A DNA stretch of 44,193 nucleotides from Oligoflexia bacterium (GCA_903867855.1 CAIPTA010000114.1:1-44193); one strand, 5' to 3'; shown: positions 22,884-32,610, counted from the stretch's first letter. The notes: generated by a model from the letters alone, not told the origin. Translations and numbers: made by a program.

Positions 22884-23906
22884 TTAGGATTGGCTTTTTA
22901 CTGCATTCAAAAACTCTTGAAGTGCGGGCGGCAAGTCGCAGCGAAACTCTAATTTTTCTCGCGTCACGGGATGGAAGAAGCTCAAGCGATAGGCATGTAA
23001 GGCATGGCGGAAAAGCGAAAGGCCGGGCTCAACCTCTACCGCCACGGTGTTTATGATATTTTTTAAAAAAAGCTCTGATGTATTCCCATAGAGCTTATCC
23101 CCAATAATCGGGTGGCCAATATGATCCAAGTGCACCCGAATCTGATGCTGACGGCCCGTGTGGGGCTTACACTGCACAATCGTATAGTTCTTGAGGCGCT
23201 CCACTACGCGCACTAGAGTTTTCGCGGGCAGTACCTCAGATTCAGGAATATAAAGAGGCTTCCCATCGCCGCCTAGCTCCACGGGATGCATCTTCACGCG
23301 AATCTCGGAGCGTGGATCACGGGAAAGTGCCACATCGATATCCATTTCATCCTTTTCCATCACGCCCTTCACAATGGCGATATATTCCTTATCCGTTTGG
23401 CGATTCTGGAATTGAGAAACTAGAGAGGCCGCAGCCGCACTGGTTTTGCCGAGCACGAGTACGCCGCTTGTTTCGCGATCGATACGGTGAACAATGAAAA
23501 AATCTTTACTCGTATCCACTTCATTGGAATTCACCACGCGAAGTTGCGTCAGCAGCGTATTAAAAAAATAGCGGCCTGATGGATGCACGGGAAGATTTCC
23601 CGGCTTATCGATCACGAGAATCGCATCATCTTCATAGAGCACTTGGTAGTTAAAATCTACTTCAGGCTCTTGCCCACGAGTACTGAGCACATATACCTTA
23701 TCGCGAAGGCGCAGGATTTGGCTTGGCTTACTCTGCTTGTGATTCACGGTTACGCGGCCATTTTTGATGGCTTTTTGGAGATACTCGCGAGAGAGGCGCT
23801 TATACTTTTCCTTCAAGAAAAGATCGAGGCGCACGCCCACCTCGCCTGGTTCCACTGTCCAGGTAACTAAATAGCTATTCTCTTGGGTTAAATTCTCACG
23901 CGCCAT
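22884..23906 (-). CDS. RluA-family pseudouridine synthase
   Basis: A 340-residue enzyme with an N-terminal S4 RNA-binding domain (GVRLDLFLKEKYKRLSREYLQKAIKNGRVTVN) and the RluA catalytic domain: catalytic Asp143 in HRIDRETSGVLVLGKT, CKPHTGRQHQIRVHL and IIGDKLYG. It isomerises uridines in rRNA or tRNA; RluC/RluD-like size and domain order, but the exact target cannot be read from sequence alone. Twelve nt downstream of prkA and upstream of lepB on the same strand, so the three may be one transcript. Confidence 0.9.
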   Translation of the reverse strand: MARENLTQENSYLVTWTVEPGEVGVRLDLFLKEKYKRLSREYLQKAIKNGRVTVNHKQSKPSQILRLRDKVYVLSTRGQEPEVDFNYQVLYEDDAILVIDKPGNLPVHPSGRYFFNTLLTQLRVVNSNEVDTSKDFFIVHRIDRETSGVLVLGKTSAAAASLVSQFQNRQTDKEYIAIVKGVMEKDEMDIDVALSRDPRSEIRVKMHPVELGGDGKPLYIPESEVLPAKTLVRVVERLKNYTIVQCKPHTGRQHQIRVHLDHIGHPIIGDKLYGNTSELFLKNIINTVAVEVEPGLSLFRHALHAYRLSFFHPVTREKLEFRCDLPPALQEFLNAVKSQS

Positions 23907-23918
23907 ACTTGGGCGCTA

Positions 23919-26153
23919 CTAATACCGCTTTTGCACCAGATAAATAAAGGCCTCTCGTGCAGAAATATCATTATATCCGTAGTTTTTCTGCATTCCGCTT
24001 AGGATATCGCGAGATAGCTTCTCCGCTTCCATCTGCTCAACGGTTTTAGTGGCATTATTTCGAGAGGTCTCTTGGGAAAAATCGAACAGCGTTAATCCAT
24101 CATAGGCTTTGCGAAGCAAGAGCTTCTGCTCATCGATATAGAAATCCTTGATCTTCTTTAAGAGTTCCGGAAATACCTTCACATAGTTCATGCCGTCTTT
24201 TTCTTGGCTCGCCGTTGGATGCTCCAAAGCGTAAACACCTAGCTGAGTGAGCACATTCTGACGGAAAGCCTCGCGATCATCTCCCGCGCGCACGATATTT
24301 TCGAACTCATCGAGCAGGGTTTTATCAGGACTCTCAGGCTGACCTGAAACAGAGTTCTTGATCTTCTCTTTTTTCAAATAAGCCGTCACATGGTGCACAT
24401 ACTTTTTCAAGAAAGCCGCATACTGCTTATCATCATGAATACCGAGAGAGTTTCTTACCTCAGAATCAAGTTCCTCTAAATACATATCGCGCACTGTCTG
24501 GATAAAGTTACGCGCATCGTGATAGCCATCCACCACATCTTCACGCAAGTAATCGTATTCCGAGGAGCGCTTCACGAAATCTTCTAGCTCTTCGAAGAGG
24601 CCAAGAGGAGAGAGAATTTTCTTCTCATTGCGCTCCAGGGCATTAAACAAAATGATTTTCATTTCTCGCGGAGAGGGGCCAATACGCCCCTCATAATAGG
24701 GCACACTCGCATACTCATTGCGAATATCGTCGAGGTGAGCCCGCAAAGTTTTCTTCTCTTCGAGGCTGAGTCGCGGAGGCGGTGTGAGTTCAGAATAAAG
24801 GCGCGCCTTCTCCACCGGCGTAAGAGAGTTCACGATATACGCAAAGTTGCCCGGATAGTGCGAAGCGTTTGGCTTTTTCAAACGGCAAAGTACGGCCCAG
24901 CGAGCTGCTGATTCGAGCACATGAGGCGCAACGTGACGATCCCCCGCCATGCGCTTCACTTGCGTGCGATAGATATCCGCTTCGCGATTATAGTCGAGCA
25001 AGTATGGAGCGCGCACTAATTCGATGCGGGCCTTGAAACTCGGGAAATCGGGATATTCCTTAAAGGCATCGAGCTGCGCTTCATTGCTCGTTCCGATCAA
25101 GATCGAATCAAGGAATGCAGTGGTGCCACCGATGCTCACCGTTCCGGATTCGGTGGTGGTGAGTAGGTATTTAAAAGCATCGATGGGACGCTTCAAGAGA
25201 TCATTATACTCGATGATACCCCTGTTACCATCCACGAGATCACCGCCCAAATCAAAGAGCGACAAAAAGTGCAGCGAGGAAGGAAGCATCGTAACTGATT
25301 TATCCATAGTCACTTGCTGAGCAGTGGCATCCACATGCATTTGCGGCTCGATCGTGACAGCGCCATGACGATAGCGTTTCGATATTTCAAAACGCTCTAC
25401 CTGCACATGGCGAAGCACTTTTTTATAGTCGCCCTTATAGCTGCGCAGTAAGGCCTCAAAAATGCGTTTCGATTTTTGCGAAAGATCTCCCTTTTGAATA
25501 TATTCGGAAAGAATAAAATCCTTCGGGAGATCTAGATCTTTCAAGAAAGCCGCCCGCTGCTTTTGCGGGATCAAGAAAAGCGGATGATCACGCAATTCGC
25601 AAGAGATGCGAGCTGCGATATCAATATCGGGCAGCTTCGCATAGCTCTCGCCACGATCATCGTCTTTGTTGCCAGCACCGCCGAGACCAAGGCTTGGCTT
25701 GCCGTAGCGGTCAGCGGGGAAAATCCAGTGGAAGCGGTATACCGCCCCCTCAGGACGCGATGAATACTCCTCTAAGCCCCGCGTGATACAAGCAATAATA
25801 GAACTCTTCGCACTACCGTTCGGGCCGTGGAGCAATACGAGCTTATTATTCATTCCCTCGCGAACAAAACTTTGCAGGATGCTATAGATTTCTTCTTGCA
25901 CCCCTTCTTGGCCGATGAGGCGAAATCTTGGATCAATAAATTCCTGGTCGAAAACTCGGTATCGATTACCATCCTTGCCGAAGTGATCGAACATTTCGAG
26001 CAAATACTGCGCGCTCGATCTTGTTTGCTGGCGCGGCTGTTTTTTCGCGAGCTCCACATACTCATCAAAAGAGAGAATACGATTTTGTTTTTCGTATTCG
26101 TCTTTTACTGCTTGGTGGATGGAATCTGTCCAGGGATGGGAAGAGTTCTTCAT
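23919..26153 (-). CDS. prkA: PrkA-type serine protein kinase / AAA ATPase
   Basis: A 744-residue PrkA protein. The AAA part carries Walker A GPNGSAKSS (110-118) in LLHGPNGSAKSSIIA; the characteristic GAVYRFHWIFP segment follows, and the LIGTSNEAQLDAFKEY sensor region and the C-terminal PrkA domain are recognisable. Family members regulate stationary-phase and stress physiology and act in the cytoplasm. At 744 residues it is about 100 longer than the usual ~640; extra length lies in helical C-terminal sequence. The usual partners yeaH/DUF444 and spoVR are not in this window. Confidence 0.9.
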   Translation of the reverse strand: MKNSSHPWTDSIHQAVKDEYEKQNRILSFDEYVELAKKQPRQQTRSSAQYLLEMFDHFGKDGNRYRVFDQEFIDPRFRLIGQEGVQEEIYSILQSFVREGMNNKLVLLHGPNGSAKSSIIACITRGLEEYSSRPEGAVYRFHWIFPADRYGKPSLGLGGAGNKDDDRGESYAKLPDIDIAARISCELRDHPLFLIPQKQRAAFLKDLDLPKDFILSEYIQKGDLSQKSKRIFEALLRSYKGDYKKVLRHVQVERFEISKRYRHGAVTIEPQMHVDATAQQVTMDKSVTMLPSSLHFLSLFDLGGDLVDGNRGIIEYNDLLKRPIDAFKYLLTTTESGTVSIGGTTAFLDSILIGTSNEAQLDAFKEYPDFPSFKARIELVRAPYLLDYNREADIYRTQVKRMAGDRHVAPHVLESAARWAVLCRLKKPNASHYPGNFAYIVNSLTPVEKARLYSELTPPPRLSLEEKKTLRAHLDDIRNEYASVPYYEGRIGPSPREMKIILFNALERNEKKILSPLGLFEELEDFVKRSSEYDYLREDVVDGYHDARNFIQTVRDMYLEELDSEVRNSLGIHDDKQYAAFLKKYVHHVTAYLKKEKIKNSVSGQPESPDKTLLDEFENIVRAGDDREAFRQNVLTQLGVYALEHPTASQEKDGMNYVKVFPELLKKIKDFYIDEQKLLLRKAYDGLTLFDFSQETSRNNATKTVEQMEAEKLSRDILSGMQKNYGYNDISAREAFIYLVQKRY

Positions 26154-26180
26154 ATCCCTATTGTAGCAGTGCCGTTGCCG

Positions 26181-27854
26181 CTACGGTACTTCTTTGAAAT
26201 GCGGAGTAGTTGAATCGGGTAGAATAGCGTTAGGATGTGAACGCAAGTATTCCGCCGCCGCATCGCGAATGGTGAGCTCGGAATAGTGTTTTCTGGAATC
26301 TGGGATCGCGGAAAAAACCTCTCCACAATGATCCCCACCGGCTAACAGGTAATCCGTGGTAGCGACACCGAATATTTCCGAATCCCGCACAGCTTTACCA
26401 CTCGGCCATTTCACGCTAACGAGTTTTCCATGGCCCGCTTTATCTTTGCGATAGCTAACTTGTACACCACTCACATAGGGGATGCTTTGCCCGCCGCCCA
26501 AGCCCACGGAGAGTAATTTTTTGAATTCTTTGCCCGTCATTTTTACTTCTACCGCGAAATTATCGAAGGGATAAATCTCATAGACATCTCCATACGTAAT
26601 GGGCCCCTTGAGAAAAAGTCCGCGCAGACCGCCCCCGTTAAGATATACCACTTTCGCTTCCGCAAATTTATTCATAAGACCAGAAGCGAAAACTCCTCCC
26701 GCCTCCGATTCACCATCCTTGAGATACACAAAATTACGGGTAGCATTTCCCATATGCTCTAGGCGGCGACCATCCACTTTTGCAAAGTATGGCGCCAAAA
26801 TCTCTCTTACACGCAAATCCGCTTGTACTTTTTCTCCCTCATACAATGCCGGGCGAAGCGGGAGAAGCTTATCAGTCATGGCTTGGCGAGGATCGCAAGT
26901 TTCTGAGTTTGCGTACCAGTTGCCACAGATAGCATGCATATCCTGAATCTTGGTGAGCGACGGATCGATTTTTTTCGTCTGCTTATTCACATAAAAATCA
27001 ATGCGACCAAAAAACTTGCCTTGCGTTTTGGATTCGATCACAGGTACGCCTTCAATAAATTCGTGAATTTCTGTGTGGGTATGACCGGCCACGATGCCAT
27101 CGATCGTTCCAGGCTTCAGCTGTTGCAACATCTCGCGCAGAGGATGAGTATCGAAATCCCCTTCGTGAGTAGTGATCAACACAAGATCAGCGCCAGCAGC
27201 GCGCAGCTCCGCCGCCTCGCGAGTTGCGGCCTCGGCAAAGTCACCAAAATCTAGTGCTGCAATATTGATCGGCAAAGTTTTCGAGACAGTGGTTCTCGTG
27301 GTGAGTCCGAGCACGCCGATCTTTAAGTCTCCAATGGATAAAATAATATGGGGAAGGAGATTTTTTTCCAGCCAAGGAGTCTTCGTGCCCTTCGCGTAAA
27401 TATTAGCAGCAAGAAAAGGAAACTGAGCCTGCGCAATTCGATCCTTCAACATTCGAAGATGATCGATCCCGCCACTATTGCCAGTGCCATAGTCGAACTC
27501 GTGATTGCCCACTGCTGTGGCGTTATAGTGGAGGTAGTTATAAACGTCTACCAGAGGAGCGCCAGAGTAGAAGTTGGAATCTAGGGTGCCTTGAAAGAGA
27601 TCTCCACCATCCAGCAGAATCAAATGATCGCCAAATTTCTCTCGCAAAATATTCACATAGCCCGCAAACCATTCCGAACCACCGCTATAGAGAGTTTGCG
27701 CTCCAATGCTTTTCTCCTGCACTCGCAAGTGACCATGCACATCATTCGTGCCCACCACTACGATATGCTCAAATCCAGGGAGTCCATTGCGGCGCTCCGC
27801 TTGACTACAAGCGACAAAAACTAAGGAGAGTAAAAGAGAGAGAAAAAATCGCAT
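26181..27854 (-). CDS. 5'-nucleotidase / 2',3'-cyclic phosphodiesterase, lipoprotein
   Basis: About 557 residues from the ATG at 27854 (AAAGGAA 6 nt upstream). A signal with a lipobox-like VFVAC ends at Cys16, so it is probably a lipoprotein facing the periplasm. The metallophosphoesterase domain has GTNDVHGHL, DGGDLFQGT, VGNHEFDYG and GHTHTEI in order; the C-terminal 5'-nucleotidase domain has LNGGGLRG, YEIYPFDNFAVEVKMTG and TTDYLLAGGDH. It likely salvages phosphate and nucleosides from extracellular nucleotides. Divergent from the adenosyltransferase gene over 44 bp and 27 nt upstream of prkA. Confidence 0.9.
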   Translation of the reverse strand: MRFFLSLLLSLVFVACSQAERRNGLPGFEHIVVVGTNDVHGHLRVQEKSIGAQTLYSGGSEWFAGYVNILREKFGDHLILLDGGDLFQGTLDSNFYSGAPLVDVYNYLHYNATAVGNHEFDYGTGNSGGIDHLRMLKDRIAQAQFPFLAANIYAKGTKTPWLEKNLLPHIILSIGDLKIGVLGLTTRTTVSKTLPINIAALDFGDFAEAATREAAELRAAGADLVLITTHEGDFDTHPLREMLQQLKPGTIDGIVAGHTHTEIHEFIEGVPVIESKTQGKFFGRIDFYVNKQTKKIDPSLTKIQDMHAICGNWYANSETCDPRQAMTDKLLPLRPALYEGEKVQADLRVREILAPYFAKVDGRRLEHMGNATRNFVYLKDGESEAGGVFASGLMNKFAEAKVVYLNGGGLRGLFLKGPITYGDVYEIYPFDNFAVEVKMTGKEFKKLLSVGLGGGQSIPYVSGVQVSYRKDKAGHGKLVSVKWPSGKAVRDSEIFGVATTDYLLAGGDHCGEVFSAIPDSRKHYSELTIRDAAAEYLRSHPNAILPDSTTPHFKEVP

Positions 27855-27898
27855 CGTGATTCCTTTCATCGGAGAAGCGCGTGGGCTACAGTGGAAGC

Positions 27899-28489
27899 AT
27901 GAAAATTTATACCCGGACTGGCGATAAAGGGCAAACATCTCTCTTCGGCGGCGCAAGAGTTTCCAAAAATCACGGGCGCGTGAATGCCTACGGTACCCTC
28001 GATGAATTGAATTCCTATCTTGGGATTTGTTTGTCTCTCAGCAAAAAGGATTCCAAACTCACGAGCGTGAGTGATTGGATAGAGAATACGCAAAGGAATT
28101 TATTTGCGCTGGGATCTTGGCTCGCAAGCCCCGAAGCCTGCGCCAATCTGGCTCGCGGGATGGATGCTTTTCCGGGTGCGCGTAGCAGCCGCACCAAACT
28201 GAATGATGCCACCATCGAAGCTTTAGAAAAAACAATTGATGAGTGGGAAAGTGCATTGCAACCCATGCAATCTTTTATCCTACCAGGTGGCCATGAAGTG
28301 GCCGCCCATATGCATTTTGCCCGCACCCTTTGCCGAAGAGCCGAGCGTTGCGGAGTAGAATTGCAGCAAAGCGGCGAGCTCGTGCCAGAACTAGCAATCC
28401 GTTATTTGAACCGTTTAGCGGATGCTCTCTTTGTTTTAGCTCGCTTCATCAATCACACACTCGCCACAGAGGAAACTCCATGGAACTAA
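27899..28489 (+). CDS. Cob(I)yrinic acid a,c-diamide adenosyltransferase, PduO type
   Basis: A 196-residue enzyme with the ATP-binding N-terminus IYTRTGDKGQTSLFGGARV and the C-terminal RRAERCGVEL and YLNRLADALFVLARF motifs of PduO/MMAB proteins. It transfers the adenosyl group of ATP to cob(I)alamin to make coenzyme B12 in the cytoplasm, implying use of an adenosylcobalamin enzyme elsewhere in the genome. Start set at 27899; a GTGGAAG lies upstream. The stop overlaps the next gene by 10 nt. Confidence 0.93.
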   Translation: MKIYTRTGDKGQTSLFGGARVSKNHGRVNAYGTLDELNSYLGICLSLSKKDSKLTSVSDWIENTQRNLFALGSWLASPEACANLARGMDAFPGARSSRTKLNDATIEALEKTIDEWESALQPMQSFILPGGHEVAAHMHFARTLCRRAERCGVELQQSGELVPELAIRYLNRLADALFVLARFINHTLATEETPWN

Positions 28490-29814
28490 AAGCTTCCAAC
28501 GCAAAAATCACGGAAGTGAGAGATGTGATTCACGGCTCGATTCCGCTTTACCCTTGGGAGCTCGCGATCCTAGATTCACAAGCCTTTCAGCGCCTACGTA
28601 ATATTAAACAGCTCGGCTTTTCTGAATTTGCTTACCCTTGCGCTGTTCACAATCGCTATATTCATAGCCTTGGAGTGGCTCACCTCGCCGGCGTTTCCTT
28701 TCACTCCATTTTCCGCAAACACCAATTTTCCTCCCCCGATGTGGCAGAACGCTTTTATTTTTTAACCCGTATCTCTGCCATGTTGCACGATATTGGGCAC
28801 GGCCCCTTTTCTCACGCGATCGAACATGCGATGCCCGCCGCTAGCTCCCTGCAGTTACCCGCAGAAGTGCTGGGTAAAAATGTAAAACGCCAGGCCACCC
28901 ACGAAGATTATACGTTAAAAATTTTATTAGAGAGTTCTCTCACTCCCATTCTTGAAAGGGAATATGCTCGCTTCGATATAACCCCATGGGATATCGCTTG
29001 CATGATGAGTCTCGACCTCAAAGAGCGCAGTAATCTTTTCCACGACAAAAAAATTAACTATCGCCATGTGCTCCACCAGATTATTTCGAGCGAAGTGGAT
29101 GCAGATCGTATGGATTATCTCCAACGCGACTCCTACTACTCTGGCGTGAGCTACGGTACTTTCGATTATAATTGGCTACTTTCCAATCTGGGCCTGCATA
29201 TCGCCGACGGGAAAGCCTATCTAGCCCTCTCCGATCGTGCGATCTATACCTTTGAAGATTTCTTGCTCTCTCGCTATCACATGTTCCTGATGGTGTATTT
29301 GCATCATAAGAGTGTGGGCTATGAAGAGATGATGAAGCGCTACCTGAATTCGCCGGATTGCAGCTTCAGTGTGCCTTCTGATATCGAGGCCTATATTCAT
29401 TGCGACGATTCTATTTTTTATTCTTTTTTGCGCCTCGATGCAGACAAAAATGAATGGGCACAGCGCATTCTTTCTCATCGCACCTTTAAAGTTGCCCTGG
29501 AATTGCACGATTCCAAAAAGGATCCCAAAAATGATCCGCGCACCAAAGAGTTAGTGGCAACTTTAGAATCGAAGAAAATCCCCTACTTTGTAACCTCTAG
29601 CGGAAAAGGGCTTTCCAATTATGTGAAGCCGAATTTAGGTGCGAACGATACGAAAGAAACTACGATTTTTGTGGAATCGAATGATCGTCTGAACGAACCT
29701 TCCTTTGTACCGATTGAGAATTTTACCGATCTCTTTAGACGCTACGGAGAAACAAAGAATATTCTCCGCGTTTATGTGCCTGAGAACACAGGCATCTCAA
29801 AACTAGGCTCTTAA
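28480..29814 (+). CDS. HD-domain phosphohydrolase (dGTPase/SAMHD1-like)
   Basis: A 444-residue protein starting at the ATG at 28480, with GAGGAA just upstream, inside the end of the adenosyltransferase gene. The N-terminal DVIHGSIPLYPWELAILD and FQRLRNIKQLG segments and RYIHSLGVAHLAG supply the first histidine; the HD pair is in AMLHDIGHGPFSHAIEH; SSEVDADRMDYLQRDSYY gives the last Asp and following helix. This is the layout of YdhJ/SAMHD1-related dNTP triphosphohydrolases. Substrate not certain; dNTP control or phage restriction are both known for relatives. Confidence 0.88.
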   Translation: MELKASNAKITEVRDVIHGSIPLYPWELAILDSQAFQRLRNIKQLGFSEFAYPCAVHNRYIHSLGVAHLAGVSFHSIFRKHQFSSPDVAERFYFLTRISAMLHDIGHGPFSHAIEHAMPAASSLQLPAEVLGKNVKRQATHEDYTLKILLESSLTPILEREYARFDITPWDIACMMSLDLKERSNLFHDKKINYRHVLHQIISSEVDADRMDYLQRDSYYSGVSYGTFDYNWLLSNLGLHIADGKAYLALSDRAIYTFEDFLLSRYHMFLMVYLHHKSVGYEEMMKRYLNSPDCSFSVPSDIEAYIHCDDSIFYSFLRLDADKNEWAQRILSHRTFKVALELHDSKKDPKNDPRTKELVATLESKKIPYFVTSSGKGLSNYVKPNLGANDTKETTIFVESNDRLNEPSFVPIENFTDLFRRYGETKNILRVYVPENTGISKLGS

Positions 29815-29933
29815 ACCGAAGCAAGCTTTTTTTGCGCCTTTCATTCTAGCGCACTCGATTCCATATCCGTGGAACGAGTGCGGGCGCTTAGCTTGGGAGA
29901 GAGAATGAGAGAGAGTACTTGGGGTCAGGGAAT
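29815..29933. other. Intergenic region, no gene seen
   Basis: Contains a short TTCCA-TATCCG-TGGAA hairpin, a purine-rich GAGAGAGAATGAGAGAGAG tract and the string CTTGGGGTCAGGG before the end of the convergent gene. A T7 run at about 29827-29833 might assist termination of the HD gene. Confidence 0.4.
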
Positions 29934-30209
29934 TTATTCAGCGCGATGGTATTTCGCTTTTTTGATTTTTTGCATGGGTCCGGAAAGCTGCATAGGCAGA
30001 TGCTCACGATACCGAGCTTCTCGGATGGAAAGATCGTTCACACCGCGATCGGTGCGAGGAAGCTTGGCTTCTTGCATGCTCACAGAATTTAGGCTTTGGT
30101 AGGCATTAGCATTATAGCCAGGATTATAGTCCGCGAAAGCTGACCACGCACAGAGAAAGCCTGTGATTGCCGCTGCACCAACTAGATAGAAAAAACGATT
30201 CGTGCTCAT
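29934..30209 (-). CDS. Small secreted hypothetical protein
   Basis: A 91-residue protein with a clear signal peptide (residues 1-26, cleavage near AFA-DY) and GGAG ahead of the ATG. The mature part starts YNPGYNANAYQSL and ends in a basic tail (KIKKAKYHRAE). No family recognised. Confidence 0.6.
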   Translation of the reverse strand: MSTNRFFYLVGAAAITGFLCAWSAFADYNPGYNANAYQSLNSVSMQEAKLPRTDRGVNDLSIREARYREHLPMQLSGPMQKIKKAKYHRAE

Positions 30210-30350
30210 AAAAAATCTCCGTGCGTTTCAACAAGTGTCGCGGCCCCTTATGCAGATTGCATGCCGAACTTGAAAAGCGGCTCAACTCAAATAGGCTTTG
30301 AGATGAGCTCCAAATTAGGCCTCTTCGGGCAATTCTCCCTGTAGAACTTT

Positions 30351-30371
30351 TAGACACCCCAAAAGTGTCTA
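30351..30371 (-). terminator. Hairpin at the end of the nitroreductase gene
   Basis: TAGACAC (30351-30357) pairs with GTGTCTA (30365-30371) over a 7-nt loop, including the stop codon of the minus-strand nitroreductase. No good U-run follows on the minus strand, so termination is only possible, not shown. Confidence 0.35.
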
Positions 30372-31136
30372 CACAGAGGCCATAAAACCCTGCGCCCGCA
30401 AGCAGCCCAAAACCTGCTCGGAATAGGCAATATGGGATTCTTTGGTGTATTTTACCGTCGTATACACCTGGGCCAAATTTTCCACGCCACTCTCCTCAAT
30501 CATTTTGCGTAATTCTGGAATAGCCATATATCGCTCCCATCCTGCCTTCTCCTTTTCCCCATAGATTTCTCGAATGGCGCTTTCCTGATACTCCTCATAG
30601 CGCTCCCGGTGCACAATTCCGCGCAAGGGAAGACGATCCCGCTGCGGCGGAGTCTCGGCGGGATAACCCAGCGAAAAGCCCACCACAGGCACCACATGCT
30701 GCGGACAACGCAGAATACGGGCGATCTCTCCGCAGCTCGCTAAGGTAGTGCCCAAATAACAAATCCCTAATCCTTCTGCTTCTGCGGCCAAAGCTGCATT
30801 TTGCGAGGCAAGCACGGCATCTATCGTAGCAATCATGAAGCTCATAAAATTATCGAAATTTTCTGGCGCCTCGTTGAGCGCTAACCAATGGCGCATGCGA
30901 TGGAAATCTGCGCAGAAAGTGAGAAAGAGTGGCGCCTCCAAAACCATACTTTGCTGAAAATGGGGCGCATACAATTCCCGCTTAATCCCGGGATCGCTGG
31001 TTACAATCACCGAGTAGCACTGCATATTTCCTGAAGAGGAGGCGCGACTCGCCGCCTGTAGGATTTTTTCTAAAAGCTCTTCGGGAACGGGAGTCTTTTC
31101 ATAGGAACGAATCGAACGGTGATTTGCGAAATTCAT
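30369..31136 (-). CDS. Nitroreductase family flavoprotein (NfsA-like)
   Basis: A 255-residue FMN-dependent nitroreductase. NHRSIRSYEKTPVPEELLEKIL is the flavin-binding start, ASRASSSGNMQCYSVIV the Ser/Asn loop, and GLGICYLGTTL with VVPVVGFSLGYP the C-terminal flavin contact and NfsA-like end. It reduces nitro compounds, quinones or flavins in the cytoplasm with NAD(P)H. Its start overlaps the stop of the upstream secreted-protein gene by 4 nt, so the two are translationally coupled although their cell locations differ. Confidence 0.9.
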   Translation of the reverse strand: MNFANHRSIRSYEKTPVPEELLEKILQAASRASSSGNMQCYSVIVTSDPGIKRELYAPHFQQSMVLEAPLFLTFCADFHRMRHWLALNEAPENFDNFMSFMIATIDAVLASQNAALAAEAEGLGICYLGTTLASCGEIARILRCPQHVVPVVGFSLGYPAETPPQRDRLPLRGIVHRERYEEYQESAIREIYGEKEKAGWERYMAIPELRKMIEESGVENLAQVYTTVKYTKESHIAYSEQVLGCLRAQGFMASV

Positions 31137-31654
31137 GGCATCACCCTCTTCCCTATCACACTGCCCAGAAGTTGCTGATTACTAAGGTAGGCATTTCCTG
31201 TGAGCTGATATTCTTTGCCCCCCAAGAGATTCATCGCGTCTGGGTAAGAAAGAGCAAGGGAGTAATTCACCGTATAGCTTGAGCCATTTTCCGTAGCGAG
31301 GATCGAAAAATCGATTTCGCAGGTGGATGTCCATGGATTGCAGCGGGCATTCCCCGTGACGGGCGAACTGAAGGCTCCAGTCACCGTTAGAGTTCCACTT
31401 AGCTCCGTGTTTAGAGCGAAGAGATTAATCACGCCAGCTTTCCCATGGAGACTTAAATGATCCTGAAACACCTGGTTACCTATTTTTGTGTCTAGAATAT
31501 AATTGCCATCTAAGCTGGGAGCTGCGACTGGCGCCGGAGCACTAGATTCGCTCGGACAAAAACATTGTTTAGCATAATAGGCGCACGGACCGTTGCAGAC
31601 CGAAGCCTGCGCGCTAATCAAGCCAAGCAGTGAAAGTAAAAAGAATGAAAACAT
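31133..31654 (-). CDS. Secreted hypothetical protein with Cys-rich N-terminus
   Basis: A 173-residue protein with a signal peptide (1-17) followed by a short Cys cluster (SVCNGPCAYYAKQCFCP), an Ala/Pro/Ser linker (residues ~36-46), and a beta-rich domain of about 125 residues (DGNYILDTKIGN, LSGTLTVTGAFSSPVTGNA) reminiscent of a small lipocalin-like barrel. No named family. Overlaps the nitroreductase start by 4 nt and is divergent from a LysR gene. Confidence 0.65.
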   Translation of the reverse strand: MFSFFLLSLLGLISAQASVCNGPCAYYAKQCFCPSESSAPAPVAAPSLDGNYILDTKIGNQVFQDHLSLHGKAGVINLFALNTELSGTLTVTGAFSSPVTGNARCNPWTSTCEIDFSILATENGSSYTVNYSLALSYPDAMNLLGGKEYQLTGNAYLSNQQLLGSVIGKRVMP

Positions 31655-31740
31655 AAGAAATCCCCCAAAGTTAAAGTTGAGCTTTTGTAGCGAAACGATT
31701 AGTTGAATAAAAGTGAATTAAATGGCATTTTATGTGACAT

Positions 31741-32601
31741 ATGGAAACAGATCGAATTCGCTATTTTTGTGTGATTGCTGAAGCGGGTAGCCTCACCGAA
31801 GCCTCCAAGGTGCTGGGAATTTCCCATAGCGGCTTATCGAAGGCTATGAGTGTGCTCGCCCAAGAAACTGGGCAAACACTATTTCGCCCCCAGGGCCGCG
31901 GCCTATTGCTCACCGAAAATGGGAAATCCTTTTATAAAAAGGGAAAAGAAATTTTACGTCAAATCGAGGCGTTAAAAACGAGCCTGCCGTCTCTGCGAGG
32001 CAGCTGCCGAATTGGCCTTTCAGAGGTTTTCTCGATCAGCTTTTCTGGTGCATTCGCGAGCGCATTAGGAGAGGGCATCGATCTCGTGGAGCAAGATTCA
32101 GGGGAAGCCGAAAGGCAACTACTAGAAGGTAGGCTGGATTTTGCCCTATCCTTTATCCCCTTCCCCCATTCAGAGCTCGAATACTTGCGCATCAAAAAAG
32201 TAGAGATGGGAATTTTTGTCTGCGAAAAGAAGTTTCTCTCCCTCCCCATTGAAGAAATCCCCTTCGTGGTGCCCAACTTAGAGCTGCCCGATAATCCAAT
32301 GAGCTTAAAAGCAAGAGATGGATGGCCAGCGGAAATTTCAAGGCGCAGTGTTTTTGGAGCAAGCAGCTTATCTACTGCACTCGGAATAGTGGAAGCCGGC
32401 AAGGCAGCGGTATTCATGCCGAGATTCGTGGGCGAGGCGCTTCGCCGCCGCGAGGGAGTGTGGGGAAAAATCATCGAAATAGAAAAAGATTCGAAACGCT
32501 GGAAACAAAGCAGCCGAGAGATTTTTTTAGTAAAAAGAAAAATGGATGCAGAATCGCAGGCCATGAAAAGTGCGGCCAAGATAATCCGAAGCTATTGTTA
32601 A
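31741..32601 (+). CDS. LysR-family transcriptional regulator
   Basis: A 286-residue LysR protein: N-terminal winged HTH (RIRYFCVIAEAGSLTEASKVLGISHSGLSKAMSVLAQETG, LLLTENGKSFY) and a shortish effector domain. It is divergent from the secreted-protein/nitroreductase pair over 86 bp and is followed by a strong terminator, so it probably regulates that pair; LysR proteins often control neighbouring flavin reductases. Effector unknown. Confidence 0.87.
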   Translation: METDRIRYFCVIAEAGSLTEASKVLGISHSGLSKAMSVLAQETGQTLFRPQGRGLLLTENGKSFYKKGKEILRQIEALKTSLPSLRGSCRIGLSEVFSISFSGAFASALGEGIDLVEQDSGEAERQLLEGRLDFALSFIPFPHSELEYLRIKKVEMGIFVCEKKFLSLPIEEIPFVVPNLELPDNPMSLKARDGWPAEISRRSVFGASSLSTALGIVEAGKAAVFMPRFVGEALRRREGVWGKIIEIEKDSKRWKQSSREIFLVKRKMDAESQAMKSAAKIIRSYC

Positions 32602-32610
32602 AATAAAAAA

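Noticed and set aside
29869..29940. GAGAGAGAATGAGAGAGAG plus CTTGGGGTCAGGG as the end of a transposable element.
   Set aside because: No transposase, inverted repeats or target duplication nearby; a short string alone is not enough.
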